Below, one piece after another: positions 46,291-57,752 of a stretch of DNA of 64,000 nucleotides. The DNA is from Xanthomonas sp. Leaf148 (GTDB lineage: Bacteria > Pseudomonadota > Gammaproteobacteria > Xanthomonadales > Xanthomonadaceae). The stretch is from positions 128,921 through 192,920 of the forward strand of contig NZ_LMOP01000013.1 in assembly GCF_001423585.1 (NCBI RefSeq), written 5' to 3'. Numbering within the stretch: position 1 is the first letter of the stretch; each line of letters begins with the position of its first letter. The notes beneath the pieces are model-generated. The model was not told the DNA's origin and did not search any database. It was given only the letters and a program-made list of their open reading frames with translations. Position numbers and translations under genes: made by a program.

Positions 46291-46625
46291 GTCGTTTTCA
46301 TTCGGGATCGGCCACCGCGCCGATCTCGCGAACGCGAGGAAGAGCCGACCGAAGGCGTGCGCGAGCACGCCTTCTTTTTGGGCGGCTGAAAACCGCCGTC
46401 GGCCGGATCTGGATCGCATGCGGATTCGTTTGCGCCAGGTGAACGCAGCGCTTGCGCGCCCGTGCAAACGTTGAGCAGCCGCTGTTGGCGCGATCGTGGG
46501 AACTACCGCACGAACCAGGCCGCACATCCCGACAGGATCGCCGCGCACAATGCGCAGCGCCGCTGGCAGAAACCAACGCCCGCGCAGTTCAATCGCTATA
46601 AAAATCTTGCGGACAACGTGGCGGT
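46291..46625. other. convergent intergenic region
   Basis: Space between convergent fadA and crcB. Apart from the fadA terminator it shows no gene; GAACGCGAGG to GGCGTGCGCG is GC-rich spacer sequence. Confidence 0.5.
46351..46379 (+). terminator. intrinsic terminator after fadA
   Basis: GAAGGCGTGC-GCGA-GCACGCCTTC followed by TTTTT, a 10-bp perfect stem with a GCGA tetraloop, 60 bases after the fadA stop. Confidence 0.93.
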
Positions 46626-47027
46626 CTAGCGTGCCACCAGCCACTGGCCTGCACGCGCACCGGCAAACATCAGCGCCAGCCCGGCCACCAGCGTCACCGC
46701 CAGATACACGCCGATCATCGTGGAGCGATCGGTGCGCGCAAACACCAGACACTCCATCATCAGCGACGAAAAAGTGGTCAGCCCGCCCATCACGCCGACG
46801 ATCAACAGCGCCCGCAGCGGCCAACTCGACGGACCGCGCGCGTCCAGCCAGACCAGCAGCACGCCGGCGACGAACGAGCCGAGCAGATTTACCGTCAACG
46901 TTCCCCACGGAAAGCCGGCGCCAAAGCGCTGCAGCAGCGCTGCACCGATCGTAAAACGCAGCCCGGAACCCAATGCGCCGCCGGTCATCGCCAACAATAA
47001 TTGCTGCCACCACACCGGTGCGTTCAT
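46626..47027 (-). CDS. crcB: fluoride-exporting channel CrcB/Fluc
   Basis: Four-helix membrane protein, 133 residues, that forms a dual-topology dimeric fluoride channel. Family motifs [24 protein letters not shown] and [14 protein letters not shown] (the TFS motif of the pore and Na+ site) are present. ATG 47027 is preferred over upstream codons because the first helix follows at once. A fluoride riboswitch precedes it at 47146-47203, in the gap after rarA, strongly supporting the function. Confidence 0.95.
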   Translation of the reverse strand: MNAPVWWQQLLLAMTGGALGSGLRFTIGAALLQRFGAGFPWGTLTVNLLGSFVAGVLLVWLDARGPSSWPLRALLIVGVMGGLTTFSSLMMECLVFARTDRSTMIGVYLAVTLVAGLALMFAGARAGQWLVAR

Positions 47028-47145
47028 GCACGTACTCCGCAACCGCCCAGTGGAGTCTTCGAAAAAAACGTATGCGCGTTCGGCATCATCAATCCTGAGT
47101 CGAGAAGCGATGCCGGGGCACAGGCCTGCCGCCCCGGCGGGGGTG

Positions 47146-47203
47146 GACAGGCATCATCAGCGCGCAGACTGCGTGCGGTTCAAGGAGGAATGCCATCTCC
47201 CGT
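47146..47203 (-). promoter_or_regulatory. fluoride riboswitch (crcB motif aptamer)
   Basis: Minus-strand order: GGGAGAUGGCAUUCCUCC, UUGAACCGC, a hairpin GCGCAG..CUGCGC-like, then GCUGAUGAUGCCUGUC. The GAUGGCAUUC...AACCGC...GCUGAUGAUGCC arrangement is the crcB-motif consensus, with GGCAU able to pair with AUGCC. It starts right after the rarA stop and ends about 120 bases before crcB. The expression platform is less clear: a GCCGGGGC/GCCCCGGC hairpin and a T7 run at 47061-47067 are in between. Confidence 0.9.
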
Positions 47204-47211
47204 ATCGCCGA

Positions 47212-48585
47212 TTATGCCGTGGGCTTTCCAGGCTTGTCAGCCCGCGCCTGCGCACGCGCCTCGCGCAGCCGGTCGAGCTTTTCCTTGAGCTTGATTTCCA
47301 GTCCACGCGGCACCGGCTTGTAATACACCTGCTCGCCCATCGCGTCCGGAAAGCCGGTCTGGTCGAGCGCGATGCCGCCCTCGGCATCGTGATCGTATTG
47401 ATAATCCTGGCCGTAACCCAGCGTCTTCATCAGCTTGGTCGGCGCATTACGCAGATGCAGCGGTACCTCTTGCGTGCCGGTGGCGCGCACATCGGCCTTG
47501 GCTTGATTGAAGGCCGCGTAGCCGGCGTTGGATTTGGCGGTGCTGGCCAGGTACAGCACCAACTGTGCGAACGCCAGCTCGCCCTCCGGGCTGCCCAGAC
47601 GCTCGTAAATATCCCAGGCTTCCAGCGCCATGCTCTGAGCGCGCGGGTCGGCCAGACCGATATCCTCGATCGCCATGCGGGTCAGCCGCCGCGCCAGATA
47701 GGCCGGGTCGCAGCCGCCGTCGAGCATGCGGGTGAGCCAGTACAACGCCGCATCCGGATTGGAGCTGCGCACCGATTTATGCAGTGCCGAGATCTGGTCG
47801 TAGAACTGTTCGCCGTTCTTGTCGAAACGGCGGGTGCGGTCGGCCAGCACCTGCAGCAGCGTCTGCGGCGTGATCTCCCCGCCCTCGCCGCCTGCCAGCT
47901 CGGCGGCAATTTCCAGCAGGGTCAACGCACGCCGCACATCGCCATCGGCGGCGCTGGCGATTTCCAGGAGCGACGCATCGCTGACCTGGATCGTCTCCTG
48001 TCCCAGCCCGCGCTCGGAATCGTGCAATGCGCGTTGCAGCGCTTCGACAATGTCCTGCGGCGACACCGATTCGAGCACGTGCACGCGGCAACGCGACAGC
48101 AACGCGGAGTTCAATTCGAACGACGGATTTTCCGTGGTCGCGCCGACGAACAGGATGGTGCCGCGCTCGATGTGCGGCAAAAATGCATCCTGCTGCGCCT
48201 TGTTGAAGCGATGCACCTCATCGACGAACAACACCGTGCGTCGGCCGCTGGCAAACCGTTGCGCGGCCTCGGCCAACACCTGACGGACCTCTGGCAGCCC
48301 CGACAACACTGCGGAAATCGCCTTGAACTCGGCATCGGCGTAGTGCGCCAGCAGCAAGGCAAGCGTGGTCTTGCCGCATCCTGGCGGGCCCCACAGGATC
48401 ATTGAATGCACGCGCCCCGATTCCACCGCGCGGCGTAATGCGCTGTCGGGCGTCAACAAGCGTTTTTGGCCGACCATTTCGTCCAGCGTCCGCGGACGCA
48501 TGCGCTCTGCGAGCGGGCGCAGATGGTCTGCGTCCACGCTAAGCAGATCGGCGGTGCTATCGATGGTGGATCTGGTTCGTGCCAC
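47212..48585 (-). CDS. rarA: replication-associated recombination protein A
   Basis: AAA+ ATPase (MgsA) acting at stalled forks, 457 residues. Walker A GPPGCGKTT, Walker B/sensor FVDEVHRFNKAQQDAF, sensor 1 GATTENPSF, arginine finger SRC, then the DUF/tetramerisation domain with KSVRSSNPDAALYWLTRML and YKPVPRGLE. The start is GTG 48585; an ATG seven bases upstream is out of frame. Follows lolA as in E. coli; the crcB riboswitch begins right after its stop. Confidence 0.96.
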   Translation of the reverse strand: MARTRSTIDSTADLLSVDADHLRPLAERMRPRTLDEMVGQKRLLTPDSALRRAVESGRVHSMILWGPPGCGKTTLALLLAHYADAEFKAISAVLSGLPEVRQVLAEAAQRFASGRRTVLFVDEVHRFNKAQQDAFLPHIERGTILFVGATTENPSFELNSALLSRCRVHVLESVSPQDIVEALQRALHDSERGLGQETIQVSDASLLEIASAADGDVRRALTLLEIAAELAGGEGGEITPQTLLQVLADRTRRFDKNGEQFYDQISALHKSVRSSNPDAALYWLTRMLDGGCDPAYLARRLTRMAIEDIGLADPRAQSMALEAWDIYERLGSPEGELAFAQLVLYLASTAKSNAGYAAFNQAKADVRATGTQEVPLHLRNAPTKLMKTLGYGQDYQYDHDAEGGIALDQTGFPDAMGEQVYYKPVPRGLEIKLKEKLDRLREARAQARADKPGKPTA

Positions 48586-48729
48586 ACCCCATTCTATCGC
48601 GCCGGGGCGTTAGCGCATTGCAGCGGTGAGCTGCCGCGCGAAAGCGGCAGATCTCTCACGTTCCGGAAGGCCACCGCAGCGACGATGCCGGTTGGCGAGC
48701 GCAGCTGGATCACAGAAGGCACAACGCAA

Positions 48730-48753
48730 GACGCCTCCCCGTAGGAAGGCGTC
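48730..48753 (-). terminator. possible terminator between lolA and rarA
   Basis: Minus strand GACGCCTTCC-TACG-GGGAGGCGTC gives a 10-bp stem with one G-U pair and a UACG tetraloop, 90 bases after the lolA stop. The run after it (TTGCGTTGTG) is only partly T, so strength is uncertain. Confidence 0.5.
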
Positions 48754-48842
48754 TGCAATATTGCCTCAACGCATCTGCTGACAAGCTGCAACGTGCAGCC
48801 TTGCGCCCCGAGTGAATCGGTCGCCGTCCATCGGGCATGACG

Positions 48843-49472
48843 TTACTGCGCGTCGCCCACCACATCCACCCCCTTGGCCGGGGTGTAGCGGAAGGTGTCG
48901 GCCGCAAACGCGGGGTTGCGCTTCCAGCCGCTGAAGCTGATCGCAGTGCGCTGACCCACCGCATCGACCACCTCCATCTTGGCCAGGCCGTCCTTGCCGA
49001 AGCCGAGCGAAGCCATCTGGAAGCTGGCTTCGGTGTCGACCTTGGGCGTCAACGACAGCCACTGCAGGCCGTCGCGCGGCGCCGCTTCTTCGCTGACGTC
49101 GTATTGCTTGTCCAGACGCGCGGGGTCGATCAACGCCACCAGCGGGCTGTTCTGCTCTTCGTTGCCCTGCGCGCGCACGGTGACCTGCTCCAGGTCGGGG
49201 TCGAACACCCACACCTTCTTGCCGTCGGCCACGATCAATTGCTTGTAAGGCTTGGCGTATTCCCAACGGAACTGACGCGGTGCCGACAATGCCACCCGCC
49301 CGCTCGAACGCTCCTTGACCCGGCCGTTGGCATCGGCGACCTGCTGATCGAACTGCCCATCCAGGCCTTTCAGGCCACGGGTGAACGTGTCCAGCTCCTG
49401 GCGCGCACCGGCAAACGCGGTGCCGGCAAACAGAGCGGTGGCGAGGACGGCATAACGGAGCTGGCGATGCAT
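48843..49472 (-). CDS. lolA: outer-membrane lipoprotein carrier protein LolA
   Basis: Periplasmic shuttle taking lipoproteins from LolCDE to LolB, 209 residues. Signal peptide MHRQLRYAVLATALFAGTAF with cleavage after AFA at residue 21. FDQQV, SSGRVALSAPRQFRWEYAKP and the ADGKKVWVFDPDLEQVTVR strand are LolA signatures. GGAAGA lies five bases before ATG 49472; longer upstream readings are less likely. Needed for BamB and PilF localisation. Confidence 0.95.
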   Translation of the reverse strand: MHRQLRYAVLATALFAGTAFAGARQELDTFTRGLKGLDGQFDQQVADANGRVKERSSGRVALSAPRQFRWEYAKPYKQLIVADGKKVWVFDPDLEQVTVRAQGNEEQNSPLVALIDPARLDKQYDVSEEAAPRDGLQWLSLTPKVDTEASFQMASLGFGKDGLAKMEVVDAVGQRTAISFSGWKRNPAFAADTFRYTPAKGVDVVGDAQ

Positions 49473-49571
49473 CGCGGTCTTCCAGAAAGGAGTACGCCAA
49501 TTCTGAAGCTTCATAGATGAATGGGCGAGCGCTATTGCACGCACGCGTTCATGCAGCGGCAGCGGGTTGCC

Positions 49572-51497
49572 TCAATCATTGGTCTGCACCTTGGACAGAT
49601 CGCCGTAAACGATCTGCCCACGAAAGCCGCGTCGCACCTGCTGATACAACTCGCGAAATGCACGGTAATCCTGCGGCTGGCACAAGGCCTGCGGCCCATG
49701 CACCGCCGCGCGTTGCAGGCGATGGACCGCAGTGACCGTCTGTCCCTGGCGCGACCAGTCCACCACGTATTCGCCAGCCGCATTGCGAAACTTGCTGCTA
49801 CGCGGGATGGCAATGATCGGCACCGTCTCGGGGAAGGTCACCACGTAGGTTTCCTCACGCACGCTGTCGTTGCAGTAGAACGGAGTCAGATTGTCTTCGG
49901 CCGAGGTGGTGGCGTAGATCCCGCGCGTCGATTCGGCCCCCGGCATGTCCGGCAAGGTCATACCGCCGACCACCGAAAAATCCACCGCATCGTTGGCCTG
50001 GAAGCTGTAGCGATAGTTGAACGGCGTTTCCAGATCCAGCGGATCGCCCTGAATCAGCAGATCGCCGGTCCCGACGAAGCCGGACTGGGCAATGATCGAT
50101 TCCTCGATACGGTTACGGTTCTGCGCATTGAGTTGTACGAACATCGCGCGCAAGCCCACTTCGCCGGTCTGCCCGCTGTCCAGGGTCGTCAGGCCCTGCA
50201 ATCCGCCCTGCGGCGTGAAGCGGTACTCGGTCCGGGCGACATAGCGGTTGACCTTGCGATCGTTCGGCGGGGTCTGGGTGACCTTGCCGTCGCGCGTATG
50301 CACCACCGGCGCGCCAAGATCGCCGGCCGGCAACTGGCCGAAGCGCGCGTAGGGGTTGGTCGAATCGACGTAAAGGTCGAAGGCCGGGATGTAGGTGATG
50401 GCGTGATTGAAGCGCCCGAGCACCGGGATTGCCGGCAATGTCGGCCCCCCCTCCGCGCCGATCAGCACCGGTGTGCTGGCGATGCCCTTGGCCGCAAGCA
50501 GCGCTTCCAGAATCACGGTGTGGTCCTTGCAGTCGCCATAGTGATTGGCCAGGATGCTGTCGGCACTGTTGGGCTCCAGACCGCCATTGCCCAGGTACAC
50601 CGCCACGTAGCGGATATTGCGCGCGACCCAGGCATACAACGCCGCCGCCTGCGCACGCGGCTCATCGATTCCCTTGGTCACCTGGTCGGCCAATGCCTGG
50701 ATCGCGGGTGTGACCGTAGCGGCGCGCCCACCCTTGACGTGATACGCCAGGCCCATCTGCGACCAACTGTCGAAAGTGCTGGCCATCAGCGTGGGGCTGA
50801 ATTCCCAGGTCGCCGCACTCCAGTTCTGGTTCTTCATCGGCGTGGCGCGCTGGTAGCGCCATTCCCAGCGCGCCTGATCGCCACGCACCACCGGCTTGGT
50901 GCTGCCCTGCAGACCACGTGCGGACAAATGCATCGGCAACGACTTGGGCGCAACCAAGGTGACCACCGCATCGTCGTATTGCGCGAACACGCTGAAGGTT
51001 TCCCACAGACTGAAATAACCTGGGAAGTAAGGCGTGTTCTGCGCGCGTCGCACGCGATAGACGATGCGCGCACCCGGCGCCAGATTCGGGAACACCACCA
51101 CCTTGACCTTGCGGTCGGCATACATCGCCGCCGACGCGCTGGAATAGCTTTCCTGGGTGTAGATCTTGTCGGCCGCCACGTCCTGGCGCAGCCCTTCGGC
51201 GGTGACGGTGTACGCCTCCAGCACTTCGAGCGTCTCCATCTTTTCGCTATAGCTCAACCGCACCTGGCTGAACTGCTCCACCGCCGACTTGGTCTTGAGC
51301 AGGATTTCGTACTCGTCGGTTTCCACACTGCTGGCATCGGCGCGCACTTCGTAGTCGGCGCGGTAGCGCACAAAGCTGTAGTTGGTATCGGCCTGGGTCC
51401 GCGTCGCCGCCGCGGCAGGCGCGGGGCGCTGTTGCGCCTGGGCGAGCAGCGGAGCGCAGATCAACAATACGAGCAACAACACAGGACGACGCAGCAT
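49572..51497 (-). CDS. secreted DUF3857 / transglutaminase-like protein
   Basis: 641 residues. Signal peptide at 1-20 (LLLVLLICAPLLAQAQ). Residues ~45-200 are a DUF3857 domain (YRADYEVRADASSVETDEYE). Residues ~265-370 are a transglutaminase-like fold with a complete triad: Cys in NHYGDCKDHTVIL, His in RFNHAITYI and Asp in LYVDSTNPYARFG. The C-terminal part is beta-rich DUF2569/DUF3858-like. Probably periplasmic or outer-membrane associated; substrates of this family are unknown. Placed between ftsK and lolA, where E. coli has no gene. Confidence 0.9.
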   Translation of the reverse strand: MLRRPVLLLVLLICAPLLAQAQQRPAPAAAATRTQADTNYSFVRYRADYEVRADASSVETDEYEILLKTKSAVEQFSQVRLSYSEKMETLEVLEAYTVTAEGLRQDVAADKIYTQESYSSASAAMYADRKVKVVVFPNLAPGARIVYRVRRAQNTPYFPGYFSLWETFSVFAQYDDAVVTLVAPKSLPMHLSARGLQGSTKPVVRGDQARWEWRYQRATPMKNQNWSAATWEFSPTLMASTFDSWSQMGLAYHVKGGRAATVTPAIQALADQVTKGIDEPRAQAAALYAWVARNIRYVAVYLGNGGLEPNSADSILANHYGDCKDHTVILEALLAAKGIASTPVLIGAEGGPTLPAIPVLGRFNHAITYIPAFDLYVDSTNPYARFGQLPAGDLGAPVVHTRDGKVTQTPPNDRKVNRYVARTEYRFTPQGGLQGLTTLDSGQTGEVGLRAMFVQLNAQNRNRIEESIIAQSGFVGTGDLLIQGDPLDLETPFNYRYSFQANDAVDFSVVGGMTLPDMPGAESTRGIYATTSAEDNLTPFYCNDSVREETYVVTFPETVPIIAIPRSSKFRNAAGEYVVDWSRQGQTVTAVHRLQRAAVHGPQALCQPQDYRAFRELYQQVRRGFRGQIVYGDLSKVQTND

Positions 51498-51833
51498 GGG
51501 TCTAGATCACGACAGGCCGGAGCGGCCGTTGTCCGATAGGGTAGCCGGTGTGCCCGGCAATGACAGGTATCGACTTCCAACAATGCCGCATTGATGCGTG
51601 CGGCAGCGCTCGTTGAGGCAACTCACACGCCGCAGTCCACGCAGACGCGCAATATGGGGTCTTGCGCCGGCGCGTGGGCGCAACTGGACGAGAATCGAAA
51701 CGCGTCCTGCACACGCCGAATCCAGGCAATGGCCCTTCGCCCTCTCGCTGCGCCTCCAGCCACCGTACCGCGCAGCGACTGCCGCAGCCGCGTGCCACCG
51801 CACCGCACCGCACAGCGACGAAAGCCGCCGCGC
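51498..51833. other. intergenic region, no supported gene
   Basis: 335 bases between ftsK and the transglutaminase-like gene on the same strand. It includes a short CACCGCACCGCACCGCAC run near 51797. No terminator or gene was recognised. Confidence 0.5.
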
Positions 51834-54188
51834 TTACTTGGGCGGCGGCGGCGCCAGCACGGTGCGATCGCCGTTGTGCTCAGGCTGGCTGACCACACCG
51901 GCCGCTTCCATCGCCTCGATCAAGCGCGCAGCACGGTTGTAGCCGATCTTCAGGCGACGCTGCACACCGGAAATCGATGCGCGCCGGGTTTCGGTGACGA
52001 TGCGCAGTGCCTCGTCATACAGCGGGTCAGACTCATCCCCACCGCCGCCACTGCTCTCCGGCAAGCCGGTTGCGCCCACCACGGTGCCATCGCCCATGGT
52101 CTGCACTTCGTCCAGCACGCCTTCGACATAGGAGACCGGCCCACTGGCTTTCAGGTGTTCGACCACCCGATGCACTTCTTCGTCGCTGACGAAGGCGCCG
52201 TGCACACGGTCCGGCAGCGCGGTGCCCGGCGGCAGATACAGCATGTCGCCATTGCCCAGCAGCGCCTCGGCGCCGGACTGGTCCAGGATGGTGCGCGAGT
52301 CGATTTTGGAACTGACCTGGAAGGCGACGCGGGTCGGGATATTAGCCTTGATCAGACCAGTGATCACGTCCACCGACGGCCGCTGCGTGGCAAGGATCAA
52401 GTGGATACCGGCCGCACGCGCCTTCTGCGCCAGGCGTGCGATGAGCTCTTCGACCTTCTTGCCGACGATCATCATCATGTCGGCGAATTCGTCGATGAAG
52501 ATGACGATGAACGGCAGCGTCTCCAGCGGCCGCGGCGCTTCGCCCAGCTCCGGATTCGGTTTGAACAGCGGGTCCATCATCGGCTGGCCGGCGTCGATGG
52601 CGTCCTTGATCTTCTTGTTGAAGCCGGCCAGGTTGCGCACGCCCACCGCGCTCATCAGCTTGTAACGGCGTTCCATCTCCGCCACGCACCAGCGCAGGCC
52701 GTTGGCGGCCTCCTTCATGTCGGTGACCACCGGCGCCAACAGGTGCGGGATGCCCTGATAGACGCTCAATTCGAGCATCTTCGGGTCGATCATCAGCATC
52801 CGCAGTTCCTTGTGCGAGGCCTTGAACAACAGGCTCAGCACCATCGCGTTGACCGCCACCGACTTGCCCGAGCCGGTAGTACCGGCCACCAGCAAGTGCG
52901 GCATGCGCGCCAGATCGGCCACGGTCGGGCGGCCGGCAATGTCCTTGCCCAGCGCAAGCGTCAGTGGACTGGCCGACTTGTCGTATTCCTTGGAACGCAG
53001 CAGCTCGGACAGGAAGATCATCTCGCGGGTGACGTTGGGGATCTCCAGACCCACCACCGACTTACCCGGAATCACGTCCACCACACGCACCGACTTGACC
53101 GACAGGCCGCGCGCGATGTCCTTGTCCAGCGAGCTGATCTGGCTGACCTTGATGCCCGGCGCCGGCTCGATCTCGAAGCGGGTGATCACCGGACCGGGAT
53201 AGGCCCCGACCACCTGCGCCTCGATGCGGAAATCCTTGAGCTTGAATTCGATCTGCCGCGACAGCGTTTCCAGCGTCTCTTCCGAATAACCCTTGGCCTG
53301 CGGCTTCGGATCGTCCAGCAATGCCAGCGGCGGCAGATCCGAGCCGTCGGTGCTCACGCCCTGGAACATCGGGATCTGGGTGTCGCGCTTGGCGCGCTCG
53401 CTCTTTTCCACCACCGGTGCCGGCGGCGGCTCGATCTTGACCGGCTCGCGCTTGGCCTGCTTGACCGCATCGACCTTGCGCACTTCCTCGCGTTCTTCGC
53501 GCATCACGCGGGTTTGCTGCCACTCGGTCGCCTGATGGGTCTTGCGCTGCATCAACGGGCCCAGCGCCAGCACCCACTGACCGATGCGCTCCATCACCAC
53601 AAACCACGACAACCCGGTCGCCAATGTGATCGATACCAGCAGCAGCACTATCACGAACAGATTGGCGCCCAGGGCACCGAAGCCCGAACTGAGCGACCCG
53701 CTGACCAGCTTCCCGAGAATGCCGCCGGCCTCGGCGACCTCGCCCTGGAACAGGCGCAGATGCAAAAAGCCGGTCGAAGAGATCAGAAAGCCCACCATGC
53801 CGACCAGCCGCAGCGCCGGCCCCAGATCGCTCTGACTCTGCTCCTCGCGCTCGCCGATCAGCGCGATCCAGGCCACCGCGCCCAGGATCACCGGCAGCAG
53901 GAAGGCCACATAACCGAACAGCTGCAGCAACACATCCGCCGCCATCGCGCCGAATCTGCCGCCCATGTTGTGGATCGGCGCGACCAGATTGCCGGTGCGC
54001 GACCAGCCAGGATCGGTTGCCGAATAGGTCAACAGGCTGGCCAGCAGATACAGCAACAACGGCGCCACCGCGATCAATGCCAGATCGCGCCAGAGCTTTT
54101 GCCGACGCGGATTGTCCGCCACCGCCGTCTTGCGCGACGACGATTTGCCCTCTGCGGGCTTGCTGCGTTCGGGAACCTGCTTTGCCAC
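51834..54188 (-). CDS. ftsK: DNA translocase FtsK
   Basis: Septal chromosome translocase, 784 residues. Four membrane segments in residues ~30-190, a short charged linker, then the motor: Walker [15 protein letters not shown], Walker [33 protein letters not shown]. The C-terminal gamma winged-helix ([20 protein letters not shown], then [19 protein letters not shown]) reads KOPS-like sites. The linker is short compared with E. coli (1329 residues), as usual outside enterics. Start GTG 54188. Divergent from trxB with a 285-base gap. Confidence 0.96.
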   Translation of the reverse strand: MAKQVPERSKPAEGKSSSRKTAVADNPRRQKLWRDLALIAVAPLLLYLLASLLTYSATDPGWSRTGNLVAPIHNMGGRFGAMAADVLLQLFGYVAFLLPVILGAVAWIALIGEREEQSQSDLGPALRLVGMVGFLISSTGFLHLRLFQGEVAEAGGILGKLVSGSLSSGFGALGANLFVIVLLLVSITLATGLSWFVVMERIGQWVLALGPLMQRKTHQATEWQQTRVMREEREEVRKVDAVKQAKREPVKIEPPPAPVVEKSERAKRDTQIPMFQGVSTDGSDLPPLALLDDPKPQAKGYSEETLETLSRQIEFKLKDFRIEAQVVGAYPGPVITRFEIEPAPGIKVSQISSLDKDIARGLSVKSVRVVDVIPGKSVVGLEIPNVTREMIFLSELLRSKEYDKSASPLTLALGKDIAGRPTVADLARMPHLLVAGTTGSGKSVAVNAMVLSLLFKASHKELRMLMIDPKMLELSVYQGIPHLLAPVVTDMKEAANGLRWCVAEMERRYKLMSAVGVRNLAGFNKKIKDAIDAGQPMMDPLFKPNPELGEAPRPLETLPFIVIFIDEFADMMMIVGKKVEELIARLAQKARAAGIHLILATQRPSVDVITGLIKANIPTRVAFQVSSKIDSRTILDQSGAEALLGNGDMLYLPPGTALPDRVHGAFVSDEEVHRVVEHLKASGPVSYVEGVLDEVQTMGDGTVVGATGLPESSGGGGDESDPLYDEALRIVTETRRASISGVQRRLKIGYNRAARLIEAMEAAGVVSQPEHNGDRTVLAPPPPK

Positions 54189-54297
54189 CTGTAGCCAGAC
54201 CTTAGAAAAATGCTGTTAGTGGTTGATAATAAACGACTGAGGCCACGGTTTCAGCAGTTGAATGAGCACCGGCTTCCGGGGCGCCCGGCCGCCAATG

Positions 54298-55441
<1,144 letters not shown>

Positions 55442-55498
55442 GATGGCTGCTGACCGCCGGCCGCGCCGCGCGGACAGCAGCACCAACGGGCCGCGCGC

Positions 55499-56617
55499 AT
55501 GAGCGTGACGGCCCGCTGGTGCCGCCGGCTGGACGAGCTTCCTGCCGGTGCCTGGGATGCGCTGCACGACGGCAGCCACCCCTTCGTCAGCGATGCATTT
55601 CTGCAAGGCCTGGAACGCGAAGGCTGCCTGCGCCCGGACTGGGGCTGGAATCCGCTGCACCTGACCTTGTGGACCGGCGACACGCTGGTCGCCGCCGCGC
55701 CGGGTTACCTGAAAAACAATTCGCACGGCGAGTTCGTGTTCGACCATGCCTGGGCGCATGCGTATGCGCGCTACGGGCAGGAGTATTTCCCGAAGTGGCT
55801 GTGCGGCGTGCCCTACTCGCCCGTCACCGGCCCGCGCCTGCTCGGTGCGCCCAAGTGGCGCGGGCACTTGCTGGCCGCGATGCGCGAGCTGGTGGAGCGC
55901 AGCAGCTTGTCCTCGGCGCATGTGAATTTTCATCTGGCCGACGAAGACACCGCGTTCGATGCCGAGTGGCTGCAGCGTCACGATCTGCAGTACCACTGGC
56001 ACAACACCAGCGGCTGGAGCGACTTCGAAACGTTTCTGGCCGCGATGGACCACAAGCGCCGCAAGAACATCCGCCAGGAACGCGCCAAGGTGCAGCGCGC
56101 CGGCATACAGCTGCGCGTGGTGCATGGCGATGAGGCCAGCGAGGCCGACCTGGACGCCATGTACGGGTTCTATCTCAAGACCTTCAACGAGTACGGCAAT
56201 TCGCCGGCACTGACTCCCGAATTTCTGCGTCACCTGGCGCAACACCTGCCGCGCCAGCTGGTGATGTTCTTGGCCGACCTCGATGGGCAACCGATTGCCG
56301 GTGCGCTGTGCCTGCGCGGCCATGACACGCTCTACGGCCGTTACTGGGGCGGCGAAGCCCTGCCCGGGCTGCACTTCGAAACCTGCTACTACCAAGGCAT
56401 CGAATACTGCCTGCGCGAAGGCCTGAGTCGCTTCGAGCCCGGCGCACAAGGCGAGCACAAGATTGCGCGCGGCTTTCTGCCGACCGTGGTGCGCAGCCGT
56501 CACTGGATCACCGACCCCGGCTTCCGCGAACCACTGGCGCAATGGTGCGCCGACGAGCGCGAGGCCGTCGCGCGGCACGCGCTCGAACTGGCAGACCACA
56601 GCCCGTTTCGCGACTGA
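55499..56617 (+). CDS. DUF482 (FemAB/GNAT-superfamily) protein
   Basis: 372 residues, the usual length of the family labelled 'peptidogalycan biosynthesis/recognition' (DUF482). It shows a tandem GNAT-like arrangement: N-terminal half with SHGEFVFDHAWAHAY and YARYGQEYFPKW, C-terminal half with KRRKNIRQERAKVQRAGI, GALCLRGHDTLYGRYWG and RFEPGAQGEHKIARGF, which are hallmark motifs. Function unproven; an aminoacyl- or acyl-transferase is possible. 57 bases after trxB and 43 before aat; aminoacyl-tRNA use by the neighbour Aat is suggestive only. Confidence 0.9.
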   Translation: MSVTARWCRRLDELPAGAWDALHDGSHPFVSDAFLQGLEREGCLRPDWGWNPLHLTLWTGDTLVAAAPGYLKNNSHGEFVFDHAWAHAYARYGQEYFPKWLCGVPYSPVTGPRLLGAPKWRGHLLAAMRELVERSSLSSAHVNFHLADEDTAFDAEWLQRHDLQYHWHNTSGWSDFETFLAAMDHKRRKNIRQERAKVQRAGIQLRVVHGDEASEADLDAMYGFYLKTFNEYGNSPALTPEFLRHLAQHLPRQLVMFLADLDGQPIAGALCLRGHDTLYGRYWGGEALPGLHFETCYYQGIEYCLREGLSRFEPGAQGEHKIARGFLPTVVRSRHWITDPGFREPLAQWCADEREAVARHALELADHSPFRD

Positions 56618-56660
56618 CCCAATGCGCGCCACCCGCATGCCGCACCGCTAGACTCAACCC

Positions 56661-57410
56661 ATGTCGCGCGCCCTGCCCCACTTGCTGTCACCGGACCCCG
56701 CCAGTCCGTTTCCTCCGGTCGAACACGCTTTACGCGACCCCGACGGCCTACTCGCCCTCGGCGGCGACCTGCACCCGCAACGCCTGCTCAACGCGTACGC
56801 GCAGGGCATCTTTCCGTGGTTTTCGGAAGGGCAACCGATCCTGTGGTGGAGCCCGGACCCGCGCATGGTGTTCCGCACCGATAGCGTGCGCCTGTCGTCG
56901 CGCTTCAAACGGCAGCTGCGCAACTGCAATTGGACCCTGCGTGCCGATACCGCATTTGCAGAGGTCATTGCCGCGTGCGCGTCCAGCCCGCGTCCCGGAC
57001 AGGACGGCACCTGGATCACCGCGCAGATGCAGGCGGCCTATCTGGAGTTACACCATCGCGGCCACGCACACTCGCTGGAAGTGTTCGATGGCGCGCGTCT
57101 GGTCGGCGGCATCTACGGCGTGGCAGTCGGCAGGATGTTCTTCGGGGAAAGCATGTTCAGCGCAGTCAGCGGCGGCTCGAAAGTGGCGTTAGCCGCCCTG
57201 GCCGCCGACCTGCATGCGCGCGGCTGGCCGCTGCTCGATGCGCAGGTGGAAAACCCGCACCTGCTCAGCCTGGGTGCGCAACACATGCCACGCCCGGAGT
57301 TCGTGCAACACGTGCAGCGCCAGGTTGCCCTGGTGGAACCGGCCGGCAGCTGGTCCGAACGCTACGGCGAGCGGCCCGTCACGGCGCTGGGTGAAGCCCG
57401 CTTAACATAA
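56661..57410 (+). CDS. aat: leucyl/phenylalanyl-tRNA-protein transferase
   Basis: Adds Leu or Phe to N-terminal Lys/Arg of proteins (N-end rule), 249 residues. Family motifs: [28 protein letters not shown] (then PDPRMVF), [11 protein letters not shown], and [20 protein letters not shown]. Its products are recognised by ClpS and degraded by ClpAP, both encoded nearby at 58103-60848, so the whole pathway is clustered. Confidence 0.96.
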
Positions 57411-57489
57411 AATTTGCACCACGGGGAGATGGAGCGTAAAATGCCGTCCCTTACGGCCCCTCCGGGCCAGCTTTGATTGCCAGGATTAC

Positions 57490-57708
57490 ATGTCGAAAGA
57501 CGACTCCATTGAATTCGAAGGCAGCGTCAGCGAGACGCTTCCCAACACCACGTTCCGGGTCAAGCTGGAAAACGGGCATGAAATCATCGCCCACATCTCC
57601 GGCCGTATGCGCAAGAACTACATCCGCATCCTGACCGGCGATCGGGTCAAGGTTGAGATGACTCCGTACGACCTGACCAAAGGCCGTATTACCTACCGCA
57701 TGAAGTAA
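57490..57708 (+). CDS. infA: translation initiation factor IF-1
   Basis: 72-residue OB-fold protein binding the 30S A site: [59 protein letters not shown] and KGRITYR. AGGA with four-base spacing. Followed by a terminator; neighbours aat and clpA as in E. coli. Confidence 0.97.
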
Positions 57709-57732
57709 GCGGTTCTGGTGCTGAGACGCAAG

Positions 57733-57752
57733 GCGGCCAATGGCCGCTTTTT
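57733..57752 (+). terminator. intrinsic terminator after infA
   Basis: GCGGCC-AAT-GGCCGC followed by TTTTT, 24 bases after the infA stop. Confidence 0.9.
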
